This document shows positions 1 through 8,885 of a stretch of DNA of 64,000 nt, in pieces; the stretch's first letter is position 1, and each line of letters starts with the position of its first letter. The DNA is taken from positions 1 to 64,000 of the forward strand of contig NZ_KB899660.1 of the NCBI RefSeq assembly GCF_000378385.1, written 5' to 3'. The stretch is from Paenibacillus daejeonensis DSM 15491 (lineage in GTDB: Bacteria > Bacillota > Bacilli > Paenibacillales > Paenibacillaceae). The translations under genes and the position numbers were made by a program. The notes beneath the pieces were generated by a model. It saw nothing but the letters and a program-made list of their open reading frames with translations, made no database searches and was not told the DNA's origin.

Positions 1-1173
<1,173 letters not shown>

Positions 1174-1279
1174 GTGTAGTCCTCCTTATACACAAGATAA
1201 TCCAAACTATGCTAGATGGGGGAGAACGGCAACGGATGAAAGACCTAACTTTGTCGTAGTTGCCGACACTGACGATAAA

Positions 1280-2227
1280 TCATACGCTAGGGAGAGGGGA
1301 GGAACCCAGGCAAATTCCCTCTACAGCTTCTACAAATTCAGATACTCTAACCTTGGTAGAGTGTCGTTCATGAACCATGTGCATACCGTTACGGGCAATG
1401 CGCTCCCGCTCTTCAGGATGCTTGAGATAATAGTTGGCCTTTTCCTCAAAGTTATGGTCGTCGATGGACACGTAATGGACACCCGGAATAAACCCCAGAT
1501 CACTGATTTCTTGAGAGTGAGACGCCATCAACAAGCTATTGCAAGCCGCAATCTCAAAATATTTCATCAAGGAATACTTGAACGTAGAATTACACGTGAA
1601 GCTAATCTTGGCTCTATTCAAAAGCAGGGCAAACCGGTCACCCACCCAGACATCCTGTTCCTCTCCACCGATCTGACGATAGCCCGGATGGTGAATATGC
1701 TTGAATTCCGGATGGTTTCGGAACCGCTTGGCTATGGCACTACGCAAGGGGTACACATTGTCATACATCGCACCCGTCAGCAACATCCCAATATCCCGCT
1801 CCAGCTGATAATCCTTAAAGAGATCCGTGTTGGCATGGTGCGGACTCCATATCATGTTCTCTGCGAACTCAGGATACCAAGCGCGAAACCGGTCCCTATA
1901 ATACGTAAACACATGACGGATACCCTCTTCTTTCATGATGACTTTGCGTCGCTCCTGCTCATAATGCAAGTCGTGTAAACTTACGGCATAAGGGAGGTTC
2001 AGCTCTTTGAGACCGGTCACGACGGGCGAGAAGTTCTCCATATAATCGTGGAGGTACACGAAATCTGGTACAAACTCCAGGGATTCGATAATCTCCGTTA
2101 CCTTGCCCGATTGGTGGGAAATGACTAATTCCGTTGACTTCGCAAGCTCCTCCATGAAATAGTGGGAGGCGGGTACAGTATAGTTGCGGTCATCTCTTGT
2201 GAGAACGAGCAGCTTCAATTTTGCCAT
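1280..2227 (-). CDS. CgeB-like glycosyltransferase (family 1 type)
   Basis: A protein of about 315 residues. The C-terminal half has the layout of the Glycos_transf_1_2 domain found in CgeB-type spore proteins: a segment around SFTCNSTFKYSLMKYFEIAA, then SLLMASHSQEISDLGF and a closing helix LKHPEERERIARNGMHMV. It has no signal peptide or membrane helix, so it should act in the mother-cell cytoplasm. An in-frame GTG lies at 2236, but the AGGAG sits right on it; the ATG at 2227 has correct spacing and is preferred. It lies between the pyruvyltransferase-like genes and the collagen-like gene in one orientation, which suggests it adds sugars to the collagen-like protein or to its glycan. CgeB in Bacillus is linked to sigma-K-dependent spore crust glycosylation. 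The donor and acceptor sugars are unknown. Confidence 0.82.
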   Translation of the reverse strand: MAKLKLLVLTRDDRNYTVPASHYFMEELAKSTELVISHQSGKVTEIIESLEFVPDFVYLHDYMENFSPVVTGLKELNLPYAVSLHDLHYEQERRKVIMKEEGIRHVFTYYRDRFRAWYPEFAENMIWSPHHANTDLFKDYQLERDIGMLLTGAMYDNVYPLRSAIAKRFRNHPEFKHIHHPGYRQIGGEEQDVWVGDRFALLLNRAKISFTCNSTFKYSLMKYFEIAACNSLLMASHSQEISDLGFIPGVHYVSIDDHNFEEKANYYLKHPEERERIARNGMHMVHERHSTKVRVSEFVEAVEGICLGSSPLPSV

Positions 2228-2247
2228 GGTCTTCACTCCTGACGCAA

Positions 2248-3318
2248 TTAAAAAAGCTGTAATGTAAAAGGGGCATGAATTAAGCCGGCATACCGTTGAC
2301 GTTCATGGGATATAAGGGAGACCAGATGCGGCCGCACGGCTGATATCTGACCAGCGGTCTCTAGCATTCGATCCTTAAGATTGGGATCATTGGTTGAGAT
2401 AACATAATCTTCCATGCCGATCGAGTGGGCAAAATCGAATACCTTGAATCGATAGCCCAAAGCGATAAAGGGAACCTCAGCAGCCACCGAGAGATAATTG
2501 GCATGCAGCTTTAAATTGATCGTAAAGTCAAAGGATTGGATCAAGGATATTAAATCATCTTGGTGATAAATCTTTTTATCCATGATCACTTTGTCATTCG
2601 GACTAATTTTGTGGTAGAGCCGATTAATAGCCGTCTGGTCCTGATTCCACATGGTATAGAGATAGATGGCGTAGCCTTCGCTTGCGAATCTGCATAAGGC
2701 TTCAGCCAGCTGATCTTCGACTCGCAACTCGTCTCCGCCATAAATCCGGTTCAATGCCGTTCCCCAGTTCACACCTATGATTCGCTCAGAAGTTTCATTC
2801 CCTGTATCGCGAGTACGGGTCATGAGGAATCCCGGATCTCCACTCACTTGTACGTTATGGACACCAAGCTGCGTAAGTATGGCTTGAGTATAGGGCCCAC
2901 GCACACCCGCCCATACACTATGTGCGAATACCTCTCTGAGCGTAGTGACAAGCGACTCGGGAATATCCAGTGCAACCGGTTCTTGTCGTTGGAGTGCAGC
3001 GATTGACGAATGCGGCAGCCAATCGATGCCAGACCCCCAAATTACCAGCTTCTTGTTCAGATGAATGGTTTGTTTCAAAAAGTTGATTACAACAGGGTCA
3101 ATGACTTGCATTAATCCGCTTAAGATCGACCCTCCGCCCAGAACGACACAATCATAAGGTTCAATCGACGCATCTTGCATATAGCCGGGCTCATTATTCT
3201 GTACCTCCAGCTGGTATTCTCCCCCTGAAGCAAGCAACCGCTGTTTAAACAAATCCAGCATCAGCTCATCTCCGAGATTCCGGTATCCCACCCAACCTAT
3301 ATATAGAATTTTTTTCAT
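2248..3318 (-). CDS. Polysaccharide pyruvyl transferase family protein (paralog 3)
   Basis: A 356-residue cytoplasmic protein of the CsaB/pyruvyl transferase superfamily. It starts KKILYIGWVGYRNLGDELMLD, and then shows a VVLGGGSIL loop, a VSGDPGFLM segment, an IGVNWGTALNRIYGGDE block and a C-terminal KLHANYLSVAAEVPFIALGYR motif, the usual nucleotide- and ligand-site region of this superfamily. Family members move ketal-pyruvate from PEP to sugars; some relatives are glycosyltransferase-like, so the exact reaction is open. ATG at 3318 follows AAGGAGG. It is 17 bp downstream of a close paralog and 20 bp upstream of the CgeB-like gene, so co-transcription is likely. Three tandem copies suggest sequential or alternative modification of one glycan. 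Confidence 0.85.
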   Translation of the reverse strand: MKKILYIGWVGYRNLGDELMLDLFKQRLLASGGEYQLEVQNNEPGYMQDASIEPYDCVVLGGGSILSGLMQVIDPVVINFLKQTIHLNKKLVIWGSGIDWLPHSSIAALQRQEPVALDIPESLVTTLREVFAHSVWAGVRGPYTQAILTQLGVHNVQVSGDPGFLMTRTRDTGNETSERIIGVNWGTALNRIYGGDELRVEDQLAEALCRFASEGYAIYLYTMWNQDQTAINRLYHKISPNDKVIMDKKIYHQDDLISLIQSFDFTINLKLHANYLSVAAEVPFIALGYRFKVFDFAHSIGMEDYVISTNDPNLKDRMLETAGQISAVRPHLVSLISHERQRYAGLIHAPFTLQLF

Positions 3319-3335
3319 GTTGCGCCTCCTTTATT

Positions 3336-4433
3336 TCAATCCATCAGTCTTCTCTGGAAAGGCTCCTCCGCAACCTCAATTAACCGCCAACGTGCAGCTG
3401 TCATTTGGCTGATCACAAAAGGCCTCGTCTTCTCCATGGATGCAACCATCTTGAGAATCGATTCCTCCATATCCATTTCATCTGTAGGAAGCACATAGCG
3501 CTCCATCCCTACGGAATGTGCGAAATCAAACACTTTGAAACGATGGCCCAGGGCAATAAAGGGGACCCCAACACACAAGGATAAACAGCTCGCATGCAGC
3601 TTGAAGTTTATGGTAAACTCAAACTCATCCAACATGTTTAGCAGTTCATCCTGTGAACAGATCTTCGTGTTCAGGAACACATTTCCGTTGTGGTTAATCT
3701 TGCTGTACAAGCGCTGCGCAGCCGCTTGATCCTGTTCCCAGAGCGTATACAAATAGACGGTATATCCCTGTTTCATGAGATCCTGCAAAGCCGCCGCAAG
3801 CTCATTCTCTACCCTGATTTCATCCGTCCCATAGATTCGATTATGAGCCGTCCCCCAGTTCACCCCGATAATTTTGGATTTTGGTACGTTGCTCCATTCT
3901 TTGGAATAGGGGTGAATCTGCAATTCAGCCTTGGAAAGAAGCAAGGCAGGATCGCCACTCATCTTCACCTCATCGACGCCAAGCTGTCGTAGGATTGCCT
4001 GAGATAGCGGGCCTCGAACGCCCGACCATAGGCTTGCTCCGAACACCTCACGAATGTTTCTCAGTAGTGAGCTAGGAAAAGGAAAGGGGGGTGATTCTTG
4101 CTTGAGTAAGCTTGAGACAAAGGACCGCGGTAATCCATCCACTCCCGCGCCCCATACGAGAAATTTCTTATCCATGCGGACCGCATCCTGCAACAGCTCA
4201 AGCAGTGCCACATCCATAATATCGCTTAACCCATTGAACATCGTGCCCCCACCAACGACAATCGTATCGTAATCTTTAATGTTGGCATTTAACAGAAATG
4301 CGAGCTCGCCATTCACCGTTTCTAACTGATAGTCATTTCCGGTAGAACGCAAGCGCTGCTTGAACACATCAAGCATGATTTCGTCCCCCAGATTGAGATG
4401 CCCGCCCCAGCCGATATATAATATTTTCTTCAA
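3336..4433 (-). CDS. Polysaccharide pyruvyl transferase family protein (paralog 2, TTG start)
   Basis: About 365 residues, clearly homologous along its length to the genes at 2248 and 4444: KKILYIGWGGHLNLGDEIMLDVFKQRL at the N-terminus in two parts, VVVGGGTMF, MSGDPALLL, IGVNWGTAHNRIYGTDE and KLHASCLSLCVGVPFIALGHR. A longer reading from an upstream codon is possible, but the TTG at 4433 matches the paralogs' N-termini and has GGAGG six bases upstream. That GGAGG overlaps the TAG stop of the preceding gene at 4444, so the two are probably translationally coupled. The KLHASCLSLCV segment carries two Cys not present in the paralogs. Expected role: pyruvylation or a related transfer onto a spore-surface glycan; the substrate is unknown. 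Confidence 0.83.
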   Translation of the reverse strand: MKKILYIGWGGHLNLGDEIMLDVFKQRLRSTGNDYQLETVNGELAFLLNANIKDYDTIVVGGGTMFNGLSDIMDVALLELLQDAVRMDKKFLVWGAGVDGLPRSFVSSLLKQESPPFPFPSSLLRNIREVFGASLWSGVRGPLSQAILRQLGVDEVKMSGDPALLLSKAELQIHPYSKEWSNVPKSKIIGVNWGTAHNRIYGTDEIRVENELAAALQDLMKQGYTVYLYTLWEQDQAAAQRLYSKINHNGNVFLNTKICSQDELLNMLDEFEFTINFKLHASCLSLCVGVPFIALGHRFKVFDFAHSVGMERYVLPTDEMDMEESILKMVASMEKTRPFVISQMTAARWRLIEVAEEPFQRRLMD

Positions 4434-4443
4434 TGCCAACCTC

Positions 4444-5529
4444 CTAACGATCGAACAACCGAAGACGGAACGGCTCATCGACGATCTGGCCATATTTGCT
4501 ATGAGCTTGGGCCATGCTGGTCACGAGTCCCTGTCGATTGTGTTCGATCTTCGACCCCAGAGCTATAATCGACTCGCCAATATTCTCCGTATTCATCGAC
4601 AGCACATAATCCTGCAATCCAACGGAATAGGCAAAATCATATACCTTGAACCGATAACCCAGCGCAATAAAGGGTACACCGGCGGCCAGCGAAATATAAT
4701 TGGCATGTAGTTTGAAGTTGATGGTAAACGCAAAAGGCGCAAGAATCTGTATCAGCTGATTTTGGTGATGAACTTTGCTATCCCACGTAACTTGATTTGC
4801 CTCTCCGCCTACCTTGTCAAAGAGGCGCTTGGCAGATGCGCGGTCTTGATCCCACATGGTATAGAAGTAAATATGATAGCCTTGACGGATGAATTGCTTG
4901 AGCGTCTGGGCGAGCTCATTTTCTACACGTAGCTCGTTTTGCCCGTAAACGTTGTTGTTGGCTGTTCCCCAATTGACCCCAATCGTCTTCACGGTCCGAG
5001 GGGACTGCTCTGGCGTTTCCATTGCTGCATACTCGGGCAGCAGGAAGGCCGGGTCACCACTAATCTTCACGCGCGGAATCCCCATCTGATACAGCAGAGC
5101 CTGCGTTAGCGGTCCTCGGACTCCCGTCCAGATGCATCGATCGACAACACGCTTGATCGTCATGGCTGCTTGAGGGGAGATGGTCAGATTGGCTTCCCGC
5201 TGCTCACGCAAACTTGCTAGTGCCGTTGCTGGAATACGGTCCATCCCAGATCCCCAGATCATAACCTTGGCCCCGAGATCCTGAGCTTGGCTTAGCCATC
5301 CGAGCAAGAACGAATTCGTATGAATGTTGCTGAGCAGGGAGCCGCCCCCCACAACAATGTAGTCAACCTGCTGCGGATTGACTCTCCTCAACGACTCGGG
5401 CTCCACATTGACGGCTTTGACTCGATAATGATCTCCCATCTGCGCCACACGCTGCCTGAATACATCGAGCATCAGTTCATCGCCAAGATTGTTAAACCCA
5501 ACCCAACCGATATACAGAATCTTGACCAC
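4444..5529 (-). CDS. Polysaccharide pyruvyl transferase family protein (paralog 1, GTG start)
   Basis: A 361-residue member of the same family, with VKILYIGWVGFNNLGDELMLD, VVGGGSLLS, ISGDPAFLLPE, IGVNWGTANNNVYGQNE and KLHANYISLAAGVPFIALGYR. The start is GTG at 5529, preceded by AGGAGGTGA seven bases away; no better ATG is in frame. It is the first of the three tandem paralogs and lies 23 bp downstream of the small N-domain protein, so all are probably read from the sigma-K-like promoter near 5930. No signal peptide or membrane helix is visible, which fits action on a cytoplasmic glycan or protein before export to the forespore surface. The pyruvyl-transfer reaction is a family-level assignment. 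Confidence 0.85.
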   Translation of the reverse strand: MVKILYIGWVGFNNLGDELMLDVFRQRVAQMGDHYRVKAVNVEPESLRRVNPQQVDYIVVGGGSLLSNIHTNSFLLGWLSQAQDLGAKVMIWGSGMDRIPATALASLREQREANLTISPQAAMTIKRVVDRCIWTGVRGPLTQALLYQMGIPRVKISGDPAFLLPEYAAMETPEQSPRTVKTIGVNWGTANNNVYGQNELRVENELAQTLKQFIRQGYHIYFYTMWDQDRASAKRLFDKVGGEANQVTWDSKVHHQNQLIQILAPFAFTINFKLHANYISLAAGVPFIALGYRFKVYDFAYSVGLQDYVLSMNTENIGESIIALGSKIEHNRQGLVTSMAQAHSKYGQIVDEPFRLRLFDR

Positions 5530-5552
5530 ACATTCACCTCCTGTTACGGGAT

Positions 5553-5882
5553 TTATTTACACGGATCATGGCGGTCATGACTGTCCTGCAGCAGCTTAAG
5601 AACTTGCTTGAGCTTGGATTCAAGCATCATTTCCTCGCGGAACACGGAATCCAGCATTTCCCGGGCGCTGTCATTGACGGCCAAGATTTCTTTTAATGTA
5701 TACCGGGTCTGTGGAGATCCTGGCAGCGTCCCCAAGGCATACTGGATTTTCTCTCCTTCGGCATTGATGACGTGGGCCAACCCCAACTCCTCCATCGCTA
5801 TGGAAGCCAGTAGCAGATTAATCGCCTGATCTCTGGTGAGCGATATCGTCGGCGTTACATTAGGCACATTCGGATTCGACAT
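5553..5882 (-). CDS. Stand-alone N-terminal domain of the collagen-like proteins
   Basis: A 109-residue protein that is nearly only the N-terminal domain of the collagen-like proteins: [19 protein letters not shown], then [28 protein letters not shown], a NDSAREMLDSVFREEMM helix and a short KLKQVLKLLQ tail. There is no Gly-X-Y region. An upstream in-frame extension (MRRCVR) would run through the ribosome-binding site, so the ATG at 5882 with GAGGAGGTG is chosen. It is first in the minus-strand operon. Because the domain is shared with full-length collagen proteins, it may be a cap, anchor or assembly partner for them; that is inference. Its function has not been identified by any motif I can name. 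Confidence 0.82.
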   Translation of the reverse strand: MSNPNVPNVTPTISLTRDQAINLLLASIAMEELGLAHVINAEGEKIQYALGTLPGSPQTRYTLKEILAVNDSAREMLDSVFREEMMLESKLKQVLKLLQDSHDRHDPCK

Positions 5883-5916
5883 ACGGACACACCTCCTCAT
5901 TCGTCTGTTTGTTACA

Positions 5917-5944
5917 TAATATATGCTTAGGCATTCGTCTATGT
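5917..5944 (-). promoter_or_regulatory. Candidate sigma-K promoter for the minus-strand collagen/pyruvylation operon
   Basis: On the minus strand an AC core (5944-5943) is followed by 17 bases and CATATATTA (5925-5917). This matches the sigma-K consensus (AC, 16-17 bases, CATAnnnTA) at every fixed position. It lies about 20 bases upstream of the ribosome-binding site of the gene starting at 5882, which fits late mother-cell expression of a spore-surface operon. Confidence 0.6.
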
Positions 5945-6066
5945 TAAAAAAACGTACGCTAATTTTTAGGATTAGCGGTCTTATCGTTAGCTGTCACTCA
6001 TACATATGACTTGAAAAAGCGCTCAGGGCAGAGCACTAGCGTACCCTCATGAACAGGAGTGAGAGA

Positions 6067-7188
6067 ATGGGGAAGGTATCACTGTGTATGATTGTGAAGG
6101 ATGAGGAACGCCATATCCGGCGGTGTCTGGAGAGCGTGAAGAATGTCGTCGATGAGATGATTATTGTTGACACTGGCTCAACGGATCAGACGATCGAGAT
6201 CTGCCAGACATACGGTGCAACAATTCTGCGCCAACTCTGGAGAGGCAGCTTCGCCGACGCACGAAATTATGGTTTGGAGGCAGCCAGTGGAGATTGGATT
6301 CTGTTCCTTGACGCTGATGAAGAGCTGCACGGAACGGATGCCCACCTGATCCGCACAGCTGCTGAGGTACAGGATGTGGATCTGATGTCTGTGCAAGTTG
6401 TCAATTACACAGGTAAGGCTCCAGACCCGGACGAAGTATATGTCGTAGATCAATACCGGATATTTCGAAGAGATCGCGGATTTCGCTTCAGGAATCGAAT
6501 TCATGAAATTCTCTATATCCCTGATACCATTCACTCCTCACCGGTGGTCGTGAAGCTCGCTGTGACAATCTATCATTATGGCTATCTAGATTCAGAAACG
6601 GAGCTCAAAGACAAATTTAAACGCAATATGCAGCTGTTAAGACGTGAGCTTGCGGTGCCCAAGCACGATCCCTGGGTTGAGTACCATATGGCTAGTGAAT
6701 ATTACCGCATTGGGAATATAGAGTCGGCCATCTATTATGTGAACAAGTCCATCCTGGAATTTCTGAGAATTCGGAAGCATCCGCCGTCTCTGCTCTATAA
6801 ACTCAAGTATGAAATGATGCTGACGCCTGACCGTGCCAAAGAGGCACTTCTGACTATCGATTATGCCATTATGATGCACAAGGGGTATGTCGATCTCTTG
6901 TACTATAAGGGAATCCTCTTGCACATGGACGGACGATTCCAAGAGGCACTTCGGGTATTTGATGCTTGCTTGGACATGGGGGAAGGGGATGGTCGGCACC
7001 TTACCCTCAAAGGCACCGGCTCGTATCGGGCCTGGTACTACAAAGGCAAATGCTATGAAGGTTTGGAACAGCCAGAGGACGCAGGGAAATGTTATGCCCA
7101 TGCGTTAACCTTGGCTCCGCAATACCGGGAGGCAGCTGCTGACCTGCATCGGGTGTTAAGGTCTATCAACTTGGATACTCCCGTATAA
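6067..7188 (+). CDS. Family 2 glycosyltransferase with TPR-like C-terminus
   Basis: About 373 residues. The N-terminal half is a GT2 domain: SLCMIVKDEE, VDEMIIVDTGSTDQT (nucleotide-sugar loop) and WILFLDADEEL, the DxD-type metal site. The C-terminal half has helical repeats with TPR character, such as YYKGILLHMDGRFQEALRVF and WYYKGKCYEGLEQPEDAGKCY. This GT2-TPR layout is common in Bacillales proteins located beside spore-surface glycoproteins. The ATG at 6067 has AGGAG seven bases before it; the ATG at 6049 overlaps that site and is less likely. It is the first gene of the plus arm, diverging from the minus operon across a shared 184-bp region. It probably builds the O-glycan on Thr residues of the collagen repeats, perhaps with TPRs docking the protein substrate; this is inferred. 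Confidence 0.87.
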   Translation: MGKVSLCMIVKDEERHIRRCLESVKNVVDEMIIVDTGSTDQTIEICQTYGATILRQLWRGSFADARNYGLEAASGDWILFLDADEELHGTDAHLIRTAAEVQDVDLMSVQVVNYTGKAPDPDEVYVVDQYRIFRRDRGFRFRNRIHEILYIPDTIHSSPVVVKLAVTIYHYGYLDSETELKDKFKRNMQLLRRELAVPKHDPWVEYHMASEYYRIGNIESAIYYVNKSILEFLRIRKHPPSLLYKLKYEMMLTPDRAKEALLTIDYAIMMHKGYVDLLYYKGILLHMDGRFQEALRVFDACLDMGEGDGRHLTLKGTGSYRAWYYKGKCYEGLEQPEDAGKCYAHALTLAPQYREAAADLHRVLRSINLDTPV

Positions 7189-7204
7189 TACATCCATTGA
7201 CCAT

Positions 7205-7528
7205 TTGTGTACGCTAAGCACAAGGTGGAGGCGATGCGCACTGCTTCAGGAACCGAAGACCGATCCCGCTGTCAATTCCTTGTTGGTACGTATCGCACTG
7301 GAGCGCCTGACGTTTGCCGAGCGGATCTACTCCCAAAGCGAAGAAATGCGAAGAACAATTCAATTATCGAATGCCGACCCCACTCCGGGCAGCCCGGTAG
7401 ATACGCTTCTGGAGCAACATGAGAAACTGAATCTGGCCATGAAGGAAATCATTAACAAAGAAATCTTCATTGAGGATATTATGGAGCTCATTGTAGGCAA
7501 TCTGTCCCGACCTGTACGTGAGGACTAA
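7205..7528 (+). CDS. Small protein, divergent relative of the collagen N-domain; start uncertain
   Basis: The open frame gives up to 107 residues. The recognisable part starts near VNSLLVRIALERLTFAERIYSQSEEM, followed by a linker with PTPGSP and helices (LNLAMKEIINKEIFIEDIMELI). The pattern hydrophobic helix, 'A.E....I..E.EK/EM', linker, two helices matches the neighbours at 7541 and 7884 and the collagen N-domain. The start is a problem. TTG at 7205 has no ribosome-binding site. An ATG at 7233 sits just after AGGTGGAGG but is in another frame. CTG at 7241 is in frame, nine bases after GGAGG. Either a non-ATG start or a small frameshift near 7235-7245 is possible. Function unknown; probably part of the plus-strand spore operon. 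Confidence 0.6.
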   Translation: MCTLSTRWRRCALLQEPKTDPAVNSLLVRIALERLTFAERIYSQSEEMRRTIQLSNADPTPGSPVDTLLEQHEKLNLAMKEIINKEIFIEDIMELIVGNLSRPVRED

Positions 7529-7540
7529 GGAGGTTAAGTC

Positions 7541-7867
7541 ATGTCGTTACCCAATGTTCCAGATATCGATCCCAAGATTACTATCCGCCGGGAAGATGCG
7601 GTTACTCTGCTCTTAACTTCAATCGCCATGGAAGAAATCGGCCTCTCCAAGATTATTGAAGCCGAGAGCGAGAAGATCAACCGAGTAGTAAAAGATCATT
7701 GTGTCTCTTTCTGTGATGTATTGAAGATAAACGATAGTGTCGATCGGATCCTCCGCAATGTCATACGCAATCAAATGCTGCTGCAACTGAAGCTGGAAGA
7801 TGTTCTTAAGCTGGAACGATATCCGTCTCACTCTGACAGCACATGGGACGAAGTCGAAGAGGAATAG
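7541..7867 (+). CDS. Small stand-alone relative of the collagen N-terminal domain
   Basis: 108 residues. It begins MSLPNVPDIDPKITIRRED and continues LLLTSIAMEEIGLSKIIEAE, aligning well with the N-terminal domain of the collagen-like proteins ([17 protein letters not shown]). The central loop differs (VVKDHCVSFCDVLK, with two Cys), and it ends in an acidic DEVEEE tail with no Gly-X-Y repeats. ATG at 7541 has AAGGAGG eight bases away. It is 12 bp after the previous small gene and 16 bp before the next, so one transcript is likely. It may be a partner or adaptor that packs with the collagen N-domains at the spore surface; this rests only on homology and location. Confidence 0.82.
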   Translation: MSLPNVPDIDPKITIRREDAVTLLLTSIAMEEIGLSKIIEAESEKINRVVKDHCVSFCDVLKINDSVDRILRNVIRNQMLLQLKLEDVLKLERYPSHSDSTWDEVEEE

Positions 7868-7883
7868 GGAAGGGGGATGAACA

Positions 7884-8246
7884 ATGAGTCTGCCAGAGGA
7901 CAGGGATACGTGGTATCCCCGCACCTATGATGAAGCCGTCCTGCAGCTGTTACGCTCGATCGTGTCGGAGAATGAATCATTATCCCAGTTGATTCGCGCG
8001 GAGTCGGAGAAGACCCATGCCTTTACCGGTAAACGATTGGACTTTCCCACCAATCCGACCACCTCGGAGATCATCAACTACAATCAGACCTTCGCCGCCT
8101 TGCTTGACAATATCCTGATGTCCAAATGGATGGTGATGAAGAAGATGGATGTCTTGCTTCAACTGAAACCCGAAGAGACGAATATCGACATGGAAGAAGA
8201 CTTCAGAATAGTGGAGGATCGTTATGAGGAAGATTTAGACTATTGA
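7884..8246 (+). CDS. Small protein, divergent relative of the collagen N-terminal domain
   Basis: 120 residues, start ATG at 7884 after GGAAGGGGG. The core keeps the pattern of the family (VLQLLRSIVSENESLSQLIRAE then SEK, and later FAALLDNILMSKWMVMKKMDVLL), but the first helix has lost the AMEE motif, and the C-terminus is strongly acidic (MEEDFRIVEDRYEEDLDY). No membrane segment or signal peptide. It is the third of three tandem small relatives downstream of the GT2 gene. The progressive divergence suggests specialised roles rather than simple redundancy. Function unknown. Confidence 0.78.
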   Translation: MSLPEDRDTWYPRTYDEAVLQLLRSIVSENESLSQLIRAESEKTHAFTGKRLDFPTNPTTSEIINYNQTFAALLDNILMSKWMVMKKMDVLLQLKPEETNIDMEEDFRIVEDRYEEDLDY

Positions 8247-8264
8247 TGGGGAGGCGGCTCTTGT

Positions 8265-8864
8265 ATGAGCAACAAGTCCTGGGAACCGTCACTAATTGTG
8301 CTTACACGCTCGCTATTAGGTCTGTTCCAGGGCATTGAGCTTATGAGAGGGACGGGAGGGTATAGGGGGCAAGCGGTCTTGCATGCCCAGCTACTGAGGA
8401 TGACCCGGACGGTAATCGATCTTCACCAGCTCTCCCAGCGCATTCAGCAGCAATTACAGCTGTTAGGCATCCCATCCGCTCTGTCCGCAGGAGATCATCG
8501 GATTGCCTTCCTGGAGCAGAAGCGGGAGATCCAGGAGCTCATGCAGCAATGGAACATTCGTAACGAGTCCGAGCCCAGGATAACGCTCCCCCAGCAGCTT
8601 CGATCTTGTCTCCTGGAGCTGGCCGAGTTGTATCAGATGCCACCTGCTGCGCAAGACAGCTCCCATCAAGCCATTCCGACGAAACCAGAGCCTGAGCCTG
8701 CACCAGCACCAATTCCTAAAGAAACCGCAGTTGCCAGGCCGAAGGCAAAGCCAGAACCCATTCGCCCGATGACGGCAGCCAAGCGAGAATCGGTTCTATT
8801 GATTCCTGAAGAAATCGTCAAAATTAAAATCGGCAACCGCATGTATGAGCGTACGATACATTAA
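8265..8864 (+). CDS. Unknown protein of the spore-surface cluster with Pro/Glu-rich linker
   Basis: 199 residues, not recognised. The N-terminal 120 residues are helical and Gln/Leu-rich (LHQLSQRIQQQLQLLG). Residues about 130-170 form a Pro/Ala/Glu/Lys linker (TKPEPEPAPAPIPKE). The C-terminal 30 residues look like a short beta segment (VLLIPEEIVKIKIGNRMYERT). No signal peptide or membrane helix. ATG at 8265 is preceded by GGGGAGG and lies 18 bp downstream of the small relatives. A linker plus small terminal domain is compatible with a structural or adaptor role in the coat, but that is only a guess. Confidence 0.72.
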   Translation: MSNKSWEPSLIVLTRSLLGLFQGIELMRGTGGYRGQAVLHAQLLRMTRTVIDLHQLSQRIQQQLQLLGIPSALSAGDHRIAFLEQKREIQELMQQWNIRNESEPRITLPQQLRSCLLELAELYQMPPAAQDSSHQAIPTKPEPEPAPAPIPKETAVARPKAKPEPIRPMTAAKRESVLLIPEEIVKIKIGNRMYERTIH

Positions 8865-8885
8865 GAGCCAAGGAGGAGGGTAGGG

